In this document: piece after piece, positions 10,301 through 21,404 of the stretch
Numbering within the stretch: the stretch's first letter is position 1
Layout: every line of letters begins with the position of its first letter
Source of the DNA: Collybiopsis luxurians FD-317 M1
Lineage: Eukaryota; Basidiomycota; Agaricomycetes; Agaricales; Omphalotaceae
Direction: 5' to 3'
Assembly: GCA_000827265.1 (NCBI GenBank)
Contig: KN834776.1
Location: forward strand, 6,138-70,137
DNA length: 64,000 bases
Notes under the pieces: model-generated
Seen by the model: the letters and a program-made list of their open reading frames with translations, nothing else
What the model was told of the DNA's origin: nothing
Databases searched by the model: none
Position numbers and translations under genes: made by a program

Positions 10301-12029
10301 AGATCTCAGAGCAAGGTGAGGTTGTAAGCCTTTCTTGATGTCTCGCTCTGGCCGACTGGTGACAAGGATGTGAAGCCCCTCATTTTTTGATTTAAGAATC
10401 TTCTGCAAAATGGGAAAGAGCTCTTTCTCTCTTGTAAGCTTGGGGAATTCATCAAGGGCATCACAGACTAGGTATACATTAGGCAAAGTTTTCAAAATGC
10501 CAATGAGGCACTCAAGAAGCAAGTCATCACTGGGATGCTCAGGATGAGTGTGATTGTGAGCTTGGTAAAATTGGGTCAAGTAGCGGTGGCAATCTGCGGA
10601 GCCAGATGCCAATTGATAGATCAGAGAGGACAGAAATCCAGATACAGTTTGCTTAGTTGAGACTTGGAAGTCAAAATAGAAGAAAGCCAATGCTGGCTCT
10701 TTTCTAAGTGCTTCAATTGCTGATGAACTAGACAGCATGCTAGGCCACTCAATGTATATGATAAATATTGGGGCCACTTACCACAGAACACTTTTTCCAC
10801 TGCCAGCTAAAACAGAATTTATATAGACCTCATACTGTGAGAAAGAAAAATAGAACACACGTTTTCCATAAATCCAGAGGACACTGTTTTTCCCTTGTTT
10901 CCATTGAGAAAACATGGAATTTTGCTTAAAAAGCCATGCACCAGTACCCTTGTGCTGTGCCTTATAGATGGTATTATGATGTTGATAAACATCTGGGGGT
11001 GACAGCCATTTTTTGCATTGCTCATCAACTTGAAATACAGCATGTAGTTAAGGTTTAATGGCAACAAAAGAAACTCACTCTGCATTACAACCATTTTGGT
11101 CTCAATGGTGTCCACCTTGGTACCAATGTCATACACCTTGTTATGTATTTCGGCAATCTCCATCAATGCTTCTCTCTTTGTGAGCTTATCCAGTTTTTGG
11201 AGTGCTTCTTGGACCTCCTTTTCTCCAAGTAAAGACTTCCCCAAATCTTCTATAATGTCAATGAAACTCTCAGATATGTGACAGCAGCATCAATTAATAC
11301 TTACTAGAGCGTTGCCAAAACACATGCCATGTTTTCTTGGCTTTGCTCTCAGGATATTTAATGAGGAAACCAAAAACATGGAGTACTTGCACTAGCATCT
11401 GGATGAATATGTCTCTCAATCTCGAGCTAGGCTTGGAATCTGCATTAAAGTGCAACTCAATACGGGTGAGAGCATCCTGTAACTTTTCAGACAACTCTTC
11501 AAGGGCATCATACACTTCGGTTACACCCTTGCTTGCCTGTATGATCAGGTATGAGCAGCTGCCGGACAGCTCTGCATCGAGGTAGGAAACACACTTCAAG
11601 CAAGATTCCAAAGGCAACAAAAATGGCCTTTCCTCCGGGTATACTCTGATATATTGTCAAAATACAGTCTAATCTACCTAGAACTTTGTCACATACCGCA
11701 GAAACCATATCTCCTACTTTATCATTGAACAACTCAACCAGGCGCACAAATGGCTTGAGCACCTTCCGGATATTCTTGTCCTTTTCCTGAAAAGCTTTGA
11801 AACCCTTGGACTTGGTTTCAAGAATGCTGACGATGTTGTCCACAGAGGGGTCATCAGGAAATTGGGCAACCTGGTCTTGATACAGATTGCGACCAGTCTG
11901 CTCCTTGAATGATACGAGCGCTTTTATCCATAGATTTTCAAAGTCACTTGTGACAGGTCGAGCAATTGCAGATGCTATAGAAATCGCAGCTCTAGCAAGT
12001 ATGGCAGGTGTACCTGGGCATTCAGTCAT
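7353..12029 (-). CDS. NLR/STAND protein copy A: Goodbye-NACHT-ankyrin repeats
   Basis: Eight exons splice to 1434 residues: 12029-11697, 11645-11595, 11536-11305, 11249-11079, 11028-10861, 10806-10782, 10727-10134 and 10083-7353. Residues 1-205 match the fungal STAND N-terminal Goodbye domain, with a helical linker to about 262. NACHT follows: Walker A GKPGSGKS (317-324), Walker B VYLVCDALDE (411-420) and the sensor-like TSRPERD (450-456). A winged-helix-like region contains FAHLSIQDYL. From about 750 to the end there are some 20 ankyrin repeats of 33 residues. Proteins of this architecture are signal-regulated NTPases thought to act in nonself recognition and cell death; a function for this copy is inference. 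Goodbye is type I and NACHT type I (see findings). The 25-base exon at 10806-10782 holds the P-loop core. An upstream acceptor (exon from 10739) would add four residues in frame. Confidence 0.9.
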
Positions 12030-12636
12030 GATGGCGGTTGCAGTTGAAAAGGCTGTGAAGCAGCTACATCAGCTGTAAGTCTATTTAGGTCTCCCTTTTT
12101 TTCGGCCGCATCCTAGTGTGTGGTAAAGGAACTGCCGCGCTGCTCCCTCGTTTTCTTGGAATGTGACACCTTATCGTTCTGGATCGGCGTCATTTCCTTA
12201 CACAAGGCTGAGCCAAGCACTTGGATCCAGAATTACGTCTGTCAACCAAGTCTGTCTGGGCCGTTGGCTTCGATTTCAAGTTGATTCCAATGATATCTCA
12301 TCAACTGTGGATCCGATACACCTTTTGACCATTTCTTTTCCCCCAAAATCCTTCGGTCGGAGATAACCGATAATCGATAACCTTGACCAACTGGCCTATT
12401 GAGATTGCGGTGCTTCGTACCGAGCTTTTTCTTGCCTCACCAAGAAGTACTGTGCTCCTATTTTCTTTGTTTAGTTACGGTCTCATCAAGTCTCGGACTA
12501 ACGATACGTGCCCCTTCTCACGTGGCCATGTCAATCCACCACTGGCCCGATTCCCCATCCGTTCTTTTCTTGACGTCTGTGTCTCCGATTCGTAGTTCAA
12601 TTTCCCCTCACTCTCTTATACTATTACTAGTTCCTT
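12030..12636. other. Upstream region of NLR A
   Basis: This is noncoding sequence between the NLR A start and the truncated glycosyltransferase on the plus strand. At 12082-12088 the minus strand reads CTAAATA, where copies C and D have TTAAATA, 53 to 59 bases before the ATG. Short frames here are not conserved between units. Nothing else was recognised. Confidence 0.4.
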
Positions 12637-15209
12637 AGCTCTATGTCGAAGGCTAAAATCGACGGAAACGCAAAAATGGAACGTGACTGCTGAAAAGGCG
12701 TTTATTCAAGGGACTGGGGAGCGGGAGATTCTTACTAAGGAGGGACGGGTTGGAGAACATTATCCAGTGTCCCGTATACAAGGAGAGTTTGGAATTGGCA
12801 ATGTGAGTCCGCCATTTCATATCCAAACGGTAGGAGAAACAACTGACGCTTGTTCTCCCGCCGTGTTCAGCGCCCCTTTGGTCATTTTCATCAAGAAGGC
12901 AAAACAATCGTACGCCTGTGAAGGAGGCACGAGTACGATCTTCATCTGTACGATGGGCTGATCATTCCAGAGGAAGATAGGCCAAAAAGGTCAGCCAGTC
13001 AAGACCAATCGGACATTCGCTGTGGTTGACTATCATAATTTTCACCCCAGGTTCGAGTTTTATTCCAACCACAACAACGGATGGGTTGCACGGCAGAAGC
13101 ATAATTCGTCTCCCGGTGGATTCAAACGTGCTAGCAAGTTCAAGAAAACCAGTAACTCGAGTTACGGTCTCGCTCTCAGTGTCGCTACCGAATAATAGCT
13201 TGCTAAATTTTTCGCCGGCGCATCTTCCACCTCCACTTCCACCGTTGCTGCAACCGATTCTTGTAACAGCTCCACCCACGGCTCCTCTTCCGACGCTTCT
13301 CATTCGTATACTCCTTCGTTTTCTCAACAACAGTTCGAGAACATGGACTTGCTCAAGGAACGTGCTCTCCAATTGGCTATTGAGAAGATTTATCAGGAAT
13401 CTGGAGCGGTCAAAAAGGTCTTTGATCCCGAGTCGGGCAGGAAACGCAGCAAGTTGTGTATCAAGACCTTGGACAGGCAGTCCCCAAAATGTCAGGCCCG
13501 GGGTTGGTGAGATTATCATCATCATCGATGCGGATACTGCCAGAAAATTGTTTCAGGTACGCGGCGAGAGAGATGGGTTAAGATGGTGGCGATCATTCAA
13601 CTCGAGGGTGAGTTGTTCTTCGTACCCCAAACCTTGAGAGTATGCGTATCCGATGGTCCTCCCTGTAGACGTGATGGTTGCACCCCATTACTTCGAAAAT
13701 GGCATCATCCACCTTATCAAGAGATTCTAAAAGTTCGTACTCCTTTCTCCTGAGCCAACCCTCCGCTCCTAACTGCCGAATCTCGACCGTTTACAGGTTT
13801 ATCTCTTACGGATGAGCTGATGGAGAAGTCACGCTGTTTGTCAGACATGATACTTCCCCGAGATAAAGAGCCGTTCAGGACACCAGGATACTGTAAGCTG
13901 ACGGGTTTTTTCATTATGTGGATTGTTCATCCATATGGATCTGAAGCATGGCTCTTCCCACAGTCCATCGATGAATCCGATGGAAAGAGCAAGTTTTGGT
14001 CCGAGGCCAACGTCTCGGACAAGCTTGATCTTGCTCTCAGATTGTTACTCGAGTGCTACACGTTGCGATGGGCGACACACTCCCAAGGAGGGTGTCAGTT
14101 TGACTGTAGTGGACAAGCTTGCGAGGTGGCAGGAATGCGCGTACGGTGAGTTTGAAAGAGCCTTGTAGTCATTTTTCTTCCATGCTGATTCATCTCTCCC
14201 TTGACAAGTTGAAGGTTGTGACGAAATTATTTTAGACTCCACCATACAGTGGGTGGTGGCGTCGTGGTCCCGTCAGTAAACAGCTCCAGGAGTTTATGCA
14301 GTCTGCTGCCCTGGGGCACTACAAGACCGGTATGCTGCTCTTTTATCAGTTCATTCGGCGTATGTCTAATACGTTCTCGACAGGAGTGAGTGCCTACATG
14401 TTCTCGTACTGTTCGCATTTTTTCCTCAACATCCTCCGCAATTCTCATGTCTTCTGTGTAGGTCATATTGCCGCCGCCGCAACTGTCAGAGCGACACTCA
14501 ACTACCTCCTAATCGGGCTTGGTGCTGATCCCGATCGTTGCTATTTGCACTCGTTCGAAATCCTCCTCGCTTCTGTCGTCATGTTCCCAGCCTTGGGTAA
14601 CCTCAGTTTCACGCTTTTGGAATATCGTTTGGGTCATCGGGCAATATCGAGCAATGCGATTAAAAACTTGAGTTGGATACCGTTCTTGTGAGTACCCAGC
14701 AGGCTGTTCGTTAGTGACATTGTAGAAGTCGTGTCTGATGCCCTCTCAACAGCCTATTCTTCTTTGGCAGTTTGAGTATCCGTTTGTCAGCCGCAAGCCT
14801 GGCTCATACGACATGTGCGTTTCTCTCTCTTCCTTCATAACTGTATCAATCCCATGCTGAACAGCGCTTGCTATTTTCCCTAGGACGAGGGGCTCAATAG
14901 GAAAAAGAACGCGAGAAATCTACCTTCTGGATCGAGGTACTGCGTATTATCAAAAACTTTAATGTTTCCATTGTCATTTGTCTCATGCTTGTTGCAATGA
15001 TGGTCATTGTCACAATGGATGCTGTGCCTTCGAGAAGCAGGTTTCTGGGTGGAATTGGGCGTTGATTATTCCGCTCAGCTTTGTCGTTGGCTACCATTCG
15101 ATGTTACCGGTATGTAAATGTTTTGGAACTAGAGACATGAAGAGCTAATGTCCCTTTCTTATGTGCTCAGGTCGCCTTGAACCTGTGGTTGATGAAGTTC
15201 TCGTGTTAA
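12637..15209 (+). pseudogene. Glycosyltransferase pseudogene, 5'-truncated (unit A)
   Basis: Homology to the intact gene begins abruptly within its exon 3 and runs to the final exon, ending at a TAA at 15207-15209. The 5' domain and first membrane segments are absent. It is disabled: around 13190 the equivalent of MEQQL reads TE followed by two stops, and indels shift the frame near 12700 and 13480. Introns remain in place, so this is a DNA-level duplication and not a retrocopy. The same 5' breakpoint is seen in the copies at 30377 and 46935, which points to one ancestral truncation. Confidence 0.85.
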
Positions 15210-15328
15210 GTCTGCCGCATTCAGATTTGTGTTCAGCCGGATCCACCTCCCATTCCGCAGACTCTAAAATTCCGTATTCGTATAATTTAACTGTGATACT
15301 TTCGCGGACCTATCGTTTCGAACTGTCC

Positions 15329-15528
15329 TGTAAACGTTCCGTTTACACATTACATACGGCCTACACGTGACATTCACGTTATGCATATATTTAGGTCTGG
15401 AGCTTGCTCGCTCCTTCTTCCTTTTCTTTCACTATCCTGTATCGTACGATATATCTCGCTTCTCAAACATGACATTTTCTTAGCAAGTTGTCTCTTAGTG
15501 AGTGTTCACACCTTACGGTGTGTTTCCA
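15329..15528 (+). repeat. 5' LTR
   Basis: This 200-base direct repeat has TG..CA ends. Its copy is at 21405-21604. It abuts the target duplication on the left. Confidence 0.93.
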
Positions 15529-16087
15529 CTTTTTTTTTGCTATCCAACTCATCGTTCTTCGCGAATGATTTTGTTTCTAACGAAGATAAAGCGGATTGGA
15601 GCGTCTCACCCTTAGCGACCTCTCTTTCATCTGCTCCTATTGTGATTTGAATTGCCATATTGGGAGATATCTCTATTCTACGAGGTCTCTCAAAAGTTGT
15701 TGATTGTTGTTTGAAGTTCTGTTTCTCAAAAAGGAACACAGCTGTTCCCCTGTTGTCTTGCCCGCATACACTGTTTTAGAATTGTGCCTGTTTGCCTGTT
15801 TACTTGTAAATCTGCTCGCATCTAACGATGGACCTGCATAGATCTTTACCTTTGCCCAGCCTGGCCAATCCTACGTCAGGTTTGCGCACTGGTCTCCGCT
15901 TGCAAAGCAAATTGTATCCTTCTGAGGACACCCAATTGCCCTCACTTCTGTCGCCTGTACCCAATACACGTTCCTCCTCGCCCTTACCTGTCCCTACACC
16001 TTCAGACCTTTCCTCTCCCGACCAGTCTCCCGATCCCACACCCATTGCCCCCCCCCCGCGCTTGCAGACTCCGATTCTGATATCGAC
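15529..16087 (+). other. Retrotransposon leader
   Basis: Untranslated region between the 5' LTR and gag. It begins with a T-run and I see no obvious tRNA-complementary primer site beginning TGG. Small frames at 15381-15650 (+) and 15506-15739 (-) cross the LTR boundary and have no support as genes. A C-run at about 16051-16058 precedes gag. Confidence 0.5.
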
Positions 16088-17389
16088 ATGACTGAACAAA
16101 CTAATGAGACCAGTTGCATTGTCCTGTCGAACAACAAGTCTGGTCCAAGGGTGAAGAATTTTAAGAATCTGACACCCGAAGACATTGATGATCTGGCCGA
16201 AGAAGTAGAACATTGCGCTCGGTATCGTGGCTCCACTGCTAAACCCATCCCTGATGAGGACAAGAAGTTGATGTTCTTCGATGCCTTCTCTGGCATGCGT
16301 TCTCATACACAACACTTCAAGGCGGACCGCAAAAATCTTTACAAATTGGAATGGTCTGTTCCTAACGCTGATCCTGATGTTGAGCCAGACTGCCCTTTCA
16401 TCTGCGAAATGTATTCTTATTGCTGTGGGTCTCGCTGGGCAAAGGACCAGGCCACGCAACACGAGAACCTTCGCATGAGAGGTGGAGAACGCAATGCCTT
16501 TTTGGAATTTTACAGTAAGGTCAAGTCCATGAATGACCGCCTTTGCTATGTCGGGGATTTCTACAATGACTCGCAGCTCCTTGCTCTTCTGTCCCGTGGC
16601 ATTACTCCTGCACTCGAGAAGTGCTTGGAGGAATGCGGTGTTGAGATCACAGCCACCACTACCCTGAAGAAGTGGAAGGAAAGTGTTCTCGATATTGAAC
16701 GTCGCTTTGCGCAGGAGCTCAAGGCTGCTGTTCCCAAGCGCACCAGTGACGACTCGTCTAGTTTGCATCCTAACAAGTTCTTTGCCTCATCGGCTCCTTC
16801 TTCCTCCGTGAACTCTTGTGCTTCGTCTCGCGTTGGTTCCAAGGTTCCGGCTGGTAAATTTTCCTTCAAATCCTTTAGTGCAATGTCCGAGACAGAGGTG
16901 CAGCAGCAGCGCGATTTCATTGACAAAATCAAAGCCTGCCATATGTGTTGCACGGCTTATGCTGGCCATCAGGCTAAGGAGTGCGGCGGGGGGTTCCTCT
17001 CAGTTCCTTTCCGCCCACTCACCCATCAGATGGTTGATTTCGCTAAAGATTTTGCAAAGAAGAACAATTTCTGTCCAATTTTGTACGAGGCTCTTCTGAA
17101 AGCCTTCCCTGAGTCCGCTCCCTCTGTTTCCGCCGTCACCTCTTCTTCCTCCCGCTCTCCCATTTCTGATCTTTCTGCCTTTATGCCTCCTCCACCTGCA
17201 CCTTCTGTCTCCGCTGTTTACGGTCGCGTATCTGTCGCTCACATTGCCCAGGACTCCAGCCTTTACCATGAGCCTGCTCGTGTGGTCCATGTATCTCGAT
17301 CTCAATCCATGGGTCCTCTCTGTCGTCAGGATGGCCATTTGCGTCTTTCTATTGCCTCAGTCGCTCGATCTGACCGTCCTTGTTCTTGA
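16088..17389 (+). CDS. gag: Retrotransposon Gag
   Basis: The predicted protein has 433 residues. The central part is helical and capsid-like. Near the C-terminus is a zinc-knuckle-like motif with C284, C287, H294 and C299. The spacing is CX2CX6HX4C, longer than the usual CX2CX4HX4C, so metal binding is uncertain. A Pro/Ser-rich tail follows. The frame overlaps pol by about 146 bases with pol in the +1 frame, so Pol would be made by frameshifting or a separate start. Start chosen as the first ATG after the leader. Confidence 0.8.
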   Translation: MTEQTNETSCIVLSNNKSGPRVKNFKNLTPEDIDDLAEEVEHCARYRGSTAKPIPDEDKKLMFFDAFSGMRSHTQHFKADRKNLYKLEWSVPNADPDVEPDCPFICEMYSYCCGSRWAKDQATQHENLRMRGGERNAFLEFYSKVKSMNDRLCYVGDFYNDSQLLALLSRGITPALEKCLEECGVEITATTTLKKWKESVLDIERRFAQELKAAVPKRTSDDSSSLHPNKFFASSAPSSSVNSCASSRVGSKVPAGKFSFKSFSAMSETEVQQQRDFIDKIKACHMCCTAYAGHQAKECGGGFLSVPFRPLTHQMVDFAKDFAKKNNFCPILYEALLKAFPESAPSVSAVTSSSSRSPISDLSAFMPPPPAPSVSAVYGRVSVAHIAQDSSLYHEPARVVHVSRSQSMGPLCRQDGHLRLSIASVARSDRPCS

Positions 17390-20300
17390 CCAGTGGCTTC
17401 TATGGTTGGCCAGGTGCTCTTTTGTGGAAGATGATGCGCCTTCCTCAGATGATCAGAGGACTCCTTTGCCTTCTCCTGCGGGATCTTCCCATGGTTCTCA
17501 CCGACATGGACATTCTCGTACTCGCACTTGCACCCGTTCCAATGCTGCATCGCAGCTGGTAGGAGATGATGCGGTGAGTAGTGCTATGCCGTTCTTTCTA
17601 CCCCACCTTTATTGGAAGGCAGCCTTGAATGGGCCTAATACCCATTCCCCGTTAATCTGGGATCTGCTCATTGATGATGGTTGCCCATTTGTTTTGATCC
17701 AATCTGACCTTGTTGATACTTTAGGTTTGAGGCGTCGTACCTTGCATCATCCCCAAGAGATGTCTGTTGCGATGTCAAACGGTTTGCCCCAGATTTTTGT
17801 TGCATCTGAATATTGTAAACTTTCCTTAGATGATCCTTCGTTGCATTGTTTGTCCCGCACTGTTAGAGCCTTGATATTACCCTCGCTATGTGCCCCGATG
17901 ATACTGGGCATTCCGTTCCTTACGCATAATACGCTTGTTACCAATTATGAAGCTCGTTCTGTAACTGATAAATGTACTGGGTTTAACCTTCTTGATCCCT
18001 CTACCTTTGTTCCGCTTCCTCGTCTTCCCCCATCGTCCCCAAAGACCCGCTGTGCCCATGCAAACGCTGCTTTAAGAGACATTTTGGATCTGAAGAAGGC
18101 CTTATTAGTTGAATTACGCACTTACATCGTGAATCACCCTGAGCTTTGTCGGTCCGATCCAGTGACTCCCTTCAATGTTGCTGCTGCGGTTTGCGATTGG
18201 ATTGAGTATCTCTCTCACTTGGAACGGCGACAGCAGTTCTCAAATAACATCAAGGATGAGTTTCAAGATGTGTTTGGTGACATCCCGCATCTGGAGGAGT
18301 TACCGACTGACATTACTTGTAAGATCACCTTGAAGGATGCAAATTTTGCAATGCAATCTTGCGGCTATGCGTCTCCTCACAAGATGAAGGATGCCTGGGC
18401 TATACTCATTCAGAAGCATTTGGATGCCAGTCGCATCTGTCCTTCTAGCTCACCGTATTCGTCACCTGCCTTTTTGATTCCTAAGGTGGACCCATCGGCA
18501 TTGCCTCATTGGGTGAACAATTTCTGTAAGCTGAATGCCAATACTGTTCCCGATAGACACCCATTGCCACGTATTGATGACATTTTGCATGAATGTGCTA
18601 AAGGAAAAATTTGGGGAAAAATGGATATGACGGATTCCTTTTTCCAAAGTTGTATGGATGAGGCTTCCATCCCACTGGTTGCTGTTCGCATCCCACATGG
18701 GTTGTACGAGTGGACCGTCATGCCACAAGGTTTGAGAAATGCTCCTGCTATACAACAGCGGCGTGTTACACAAGCTCTTCGTGAGTACATTGGAAAATTT
18801 TGCTATGTCTACCTTGATGATATCATTATTTGGTCTGATTCAGAGGAAGAGCACACAAAACATGTGCGGCTGGTTCTGGAGGCTTTGCGCCGTAATAAGT
18901 TGTATTGTAATCCAAAGAAGTGCGCGTTTTACCAACATGAGCTTGATTTCCTTGGTCATCATATTTCCGAGTGCGGTGTTGAGGCTCAGAGTTCCAAATG
19001 TGAGGCAATAGTGCATTACCCGACTCCAACTTCTGCCTCTGAGGTCCGGCATTTTTTGGGAATGGTTCGTTTCGTTGCGGGTTATCTTGAAAACTTAGCA
19101 GAGCATACCAGGTTTCTGACTCCGTTGACAAAGAAAGAATATGATAAGCATTGGCCGCCGTGGACAGCAGAGCTACAATGTGCGTTCGATTCAATTAAGG
19201 CCTTGGTTGCGAGCCGGGCGGTTTTGACTACGATAGACCATGATAATCCTGGTGACAACAGGATATTCTTGGTGACCGACGCTAGTGACTGGCGCCACAC
19301 AGGTGTTTTGATGTGGGGTCCTTCACTGGACACTGCACGCCCTGTTGCTTTTGACTCAGCACAGTTCTCTGGTCCGGAGCTCAGATATCCAGTGCATGAG
19401 AAGGAGTTACTTGCTATAGTTTGTTGCTTGAAGAAATGGCGCGCCGACTGCCTTGGTATGCATGTCCACGTCCTTACTGATCATCGTACCTTGGAGAATT
19501 TCCAGGGTCAGAAAGACCTTAGCCGCAGGCAGATGCATTGGCAAGAGGAGTTGAGTCAGTTCGACTTGGAGATTGCATATCTTGAAGGTGACAAGAATTT
19601 GGCGGCAGACACCTTGAGCAGAATTCATGCAGGTGCCCTCCCTTCAGATCAAACAGTGGATATGGAACTCCCTATGTTGGAGGCCTTTCAGGCCGAAAAT
19701 GCTGCAAATGTGGATCAGTGGAGAGCCAACCCCTTTGTGTCTGCATCGGTTCTTTCCATCTCGGCTGACCGGAAATTTCTTGAGGACATAAAAGAGGGTT
19801 ACCTGTGTGATGCATTCATTCATAAGGTTGTTAATGGTGGTTCCTTAGTGCCTGGTGTTGAGTTACAGAATGGGCTGTGGTATGTTTTGAATAGGCTGTA
19901 CATTCCGAAGTTCAAATCGCTCCGTGAGGATTTGTTCCACTTGGCGCATGACACTTGCGGACACTTCGGGGCTGACAAGTCCTATGCCATGCTGGCTACT
20001 TCCTACTATTGGCCTCGGATGCAGAAAGAATTGTATGATTACTATGTTCCGGGATGTAACGAGTGCCAGCGAAATAAAGGAAAGACTGCCCGCAATGGAA
20101 AGGGTCCCTTGCACCCTCTTCCAGTTCCCGAATCTTGGGGTGATAGTGTGGCATTGGATTTTATTGGTCCTTTGCCTGAAGAGAATGGGTGCAACTGTAT
20201 TCTGACCATGACTGACCGCCTAGGTGCAGATTTGAAGATTGTACCTACCCATTTGGATATCACTGCGGCCCAGTTTGCTCGTTTGTTTTTTGATCATTGG

Positions 20301-21107
20301 TATTGTGACAATGGTTTACCTTTGGAAATTGTGTGTGACTGCGATAAGCTGTTTGTTTCAGCATTTTGGAAGTCTTTCATTCAACTTACCGGGGTTACTT
20401 TGAAGATGTCTTCTGCTTATCATCCAGAGACTGATGGTGCCAGTGAATGGTCAAATAAGACAGTTAACCAGGCAATTCGCTTCTATGTTGAACGGAATCA
20501 GCATGGGTGGTATAATGCCTTACCAAAGATTCAGTTTGATATTATGAACTCTGTAAATGCTTCGACGGGTATGAGCATGTTTGAGTTACGGCTCGGGCGA
20601 TCGCCGCACCTGATTCCTCCTTTTGTGATTGACCAGACATCTTCATCAATGACGACTTCGGCAGTGGATGCTCGATCCTTCCTGGCACAGATGCAACTGC
20701 TAGAGCTTGAAGCTTGGGATTGTCTCACAATGTCTAAAGTACAACAGGCTTTTCAGGCTGATAAACAGCGCAGACCCTGTGAATTGTTTGCAGAAGGGGA
20801 TTGGGTGATGTTGTCTACTTGGCATCGCCGTGATATTTATAAGAAGTCAGGCGAAATGCGTGTGGCCAAATTTTTCCCTCGATGGGACGGCCCTTATGAG
20901 ATTATTAAGGCTCATCCAGAGTCTTCGCATTATACATTGGACATGCCAAATCAGCCCAATGCATTTCCTTCATTTTATGTGGAGCATTTAAAGAGGTTTG
21001 TGCCTAACAATGATGAACTCTTCCCTGGGCATCGGCAGGCCATACCGGAGCCCACTATGGTTGATGGACATGAGGAATATGAAATAGAGCGCATCCTTGA
21101 CTCCTGA
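17244..21107 (+). CDS. pol: Retrotransposon Pol polyprotein, stop inside the chromodomain
   Basis: The open frame has 1287 residues. A protease active-site-like DDG is at 144-146, where DTG or DSG is usual. The reverse transcriptase has YLDD at 523-526 and the RNase H has TDAS with D679. The integrase zinc module has H902, H907, C938 and C941, and the catalytic triad is D972, D1032 and E1068 (35-residue gap). The frame ends at a TGA (21105-21107) just after EYEIERIL, the first strand of a chromodomain. The same frame then stays open for about 54 codons to 21272 and contains the aromatic and acidic residues of the rest of that domain. The true N-terminus may lie upstream, within gag. Confidence 0.88.
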   Translation: MPRTPAFTMSLLVWSMYLDLNPWVLSVVRMAICVFLLPQSLDLTVLVLDQWLLWLARCSFVEDDAPSSDDQRTPLPSPAGSSHGSHRHGHSRTRTCTRSNAASQLVGDDAVSSAMPFFLPHLYWKAALNGPNTHSPLIWDLLIDDGCPFVLIQSDLVDTLGLRRRTLHHPQEMSVAMSNGLPQIFVASEYCKLSLDDPSLHCLSRTVRALILPSLCAPMILGIPFLTHNTLVTNYEARSVTDKCTGFNLLDPSTFVPLPRLPPSSPKTRCAHANAALRDILDLKKALLVELRTYIVNHPELCRSDPVTPFNVAAAVCDWIEYLSHLERRQQFSNNIKDEFQDVFGDIPHLEELPTDITCKITLKDANFAMQSCGYASPHKMKDAWAILIQKHLDASRICPSSSPYSSPAFLIPKVDPSALPHWVNNFCKLNANTVPDRHPLPRIDDILHECAKGKIWGKMDMTDSFFQSCMDEASIPLVAVRIPHGLYEWTVMPQGLRNAPAIQQRRVTQALREYIGKFCYVYLDDIIIWSDSEEEHTKHVRLVLEALRRNKLYCNPKKCAFYQHELDFLGHHISECGVEAQSSKCEAIVHYPTPTSASEVRHFLGMVRFVAGYLENLAEHTRFLTPLTKKEYDKHWPPWTAELQCAFDSIKALVASRAVLTTIDHDNPGDNRIFLVTDASDWRHTGVLMWGPSLDTARPVAFDSAQFSGPELRYPVHEKELLAIVCCLKKWRADCLGMHVHVLTDHRTLENFQGQKDLSRRQMHWQEELSQFDLEIAYLEGDKNLAADTLSRIHAGALPSDQTVDMELPMLEAFQAENAANVDQWRANPFVSASVLSISADRKFLEDIKEGYLCDAFIHKVVNGGSLVPGVELQNGLWYVLNRLYIPKFKSLREDLFHLAHDTCGHFGADKSYAMLATSYYWPRMQKELYDYYVPGCNECQRNKGKTARNGKGPLHPLPVPESWGDSVALDFIGPLPEENGCNCILTMTDRLGADLKIVPTHLDITAAQFARLFFDHWYCDNGLPLEIVCDCDKLFVSAFWKSFIQLTGVTLKMSSAYHPETDGASEWSNKTVNQAIRFYVERNQHGWYNALPKIQFDIMNSVNASTGMSMFELRLGRSPHLIPPFVIDQTSSSMTTSAVDARSFLAQMQLLELEAWDCLTMSKVQQAFQADKQRRPCELFAEGDWVMLSTWHRRDIYKKSGEMRVAKFFPRWDGPYEIIKAHPESSHYTLDMPNQPNAFPSFYVEHLKRFVPNNDELFPGHRQAIPEPTMVDGHEEYEIERILDS

Positions 21108-21390
21108 CGCCGCGGGGGTGGTTGGCAGTATTTAATTCGATGGGTTGATCAACCTGCGAGCGAGGACTGCTGGTTGTCTTATTCAACTATCAAAGATTGC
21201 GCTGCTCTTGATGATTGGGTTCGTAACGGCGGTGATGGCCCTCAAGAGCTATTAAACTCGGTAGAACTGTGATAGGACCTTTCACCCCCCCCTTATTCCC
21301 TTTTATTCCCTCAAATTATATAGTTAGATTAATTAGTCTTCTAAATACTTATTCGCAGCAACCCCCCCCCCCACATATATACTTTGCTTT

Positions 21391-21404
21391 TGGATGGGTG
21401 GGGA
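21391..21404 (+). promoter_or_regulatory. Polypurine tract candidate
   Basis: A G-rich stretch (TGGATGGGTGGGGA) lies immediately before the 3' LTR, where plus-strand DNA synthesis of LTR elements is primed. Two pyrimidines interrupt it. Confidence 0.45.

Noticed and set aside
15800..16768. 322-codon minus-strand frame in the retrotransposon
   Set aside because: It lies antisense to the leader and gag and has no recognisable domain.
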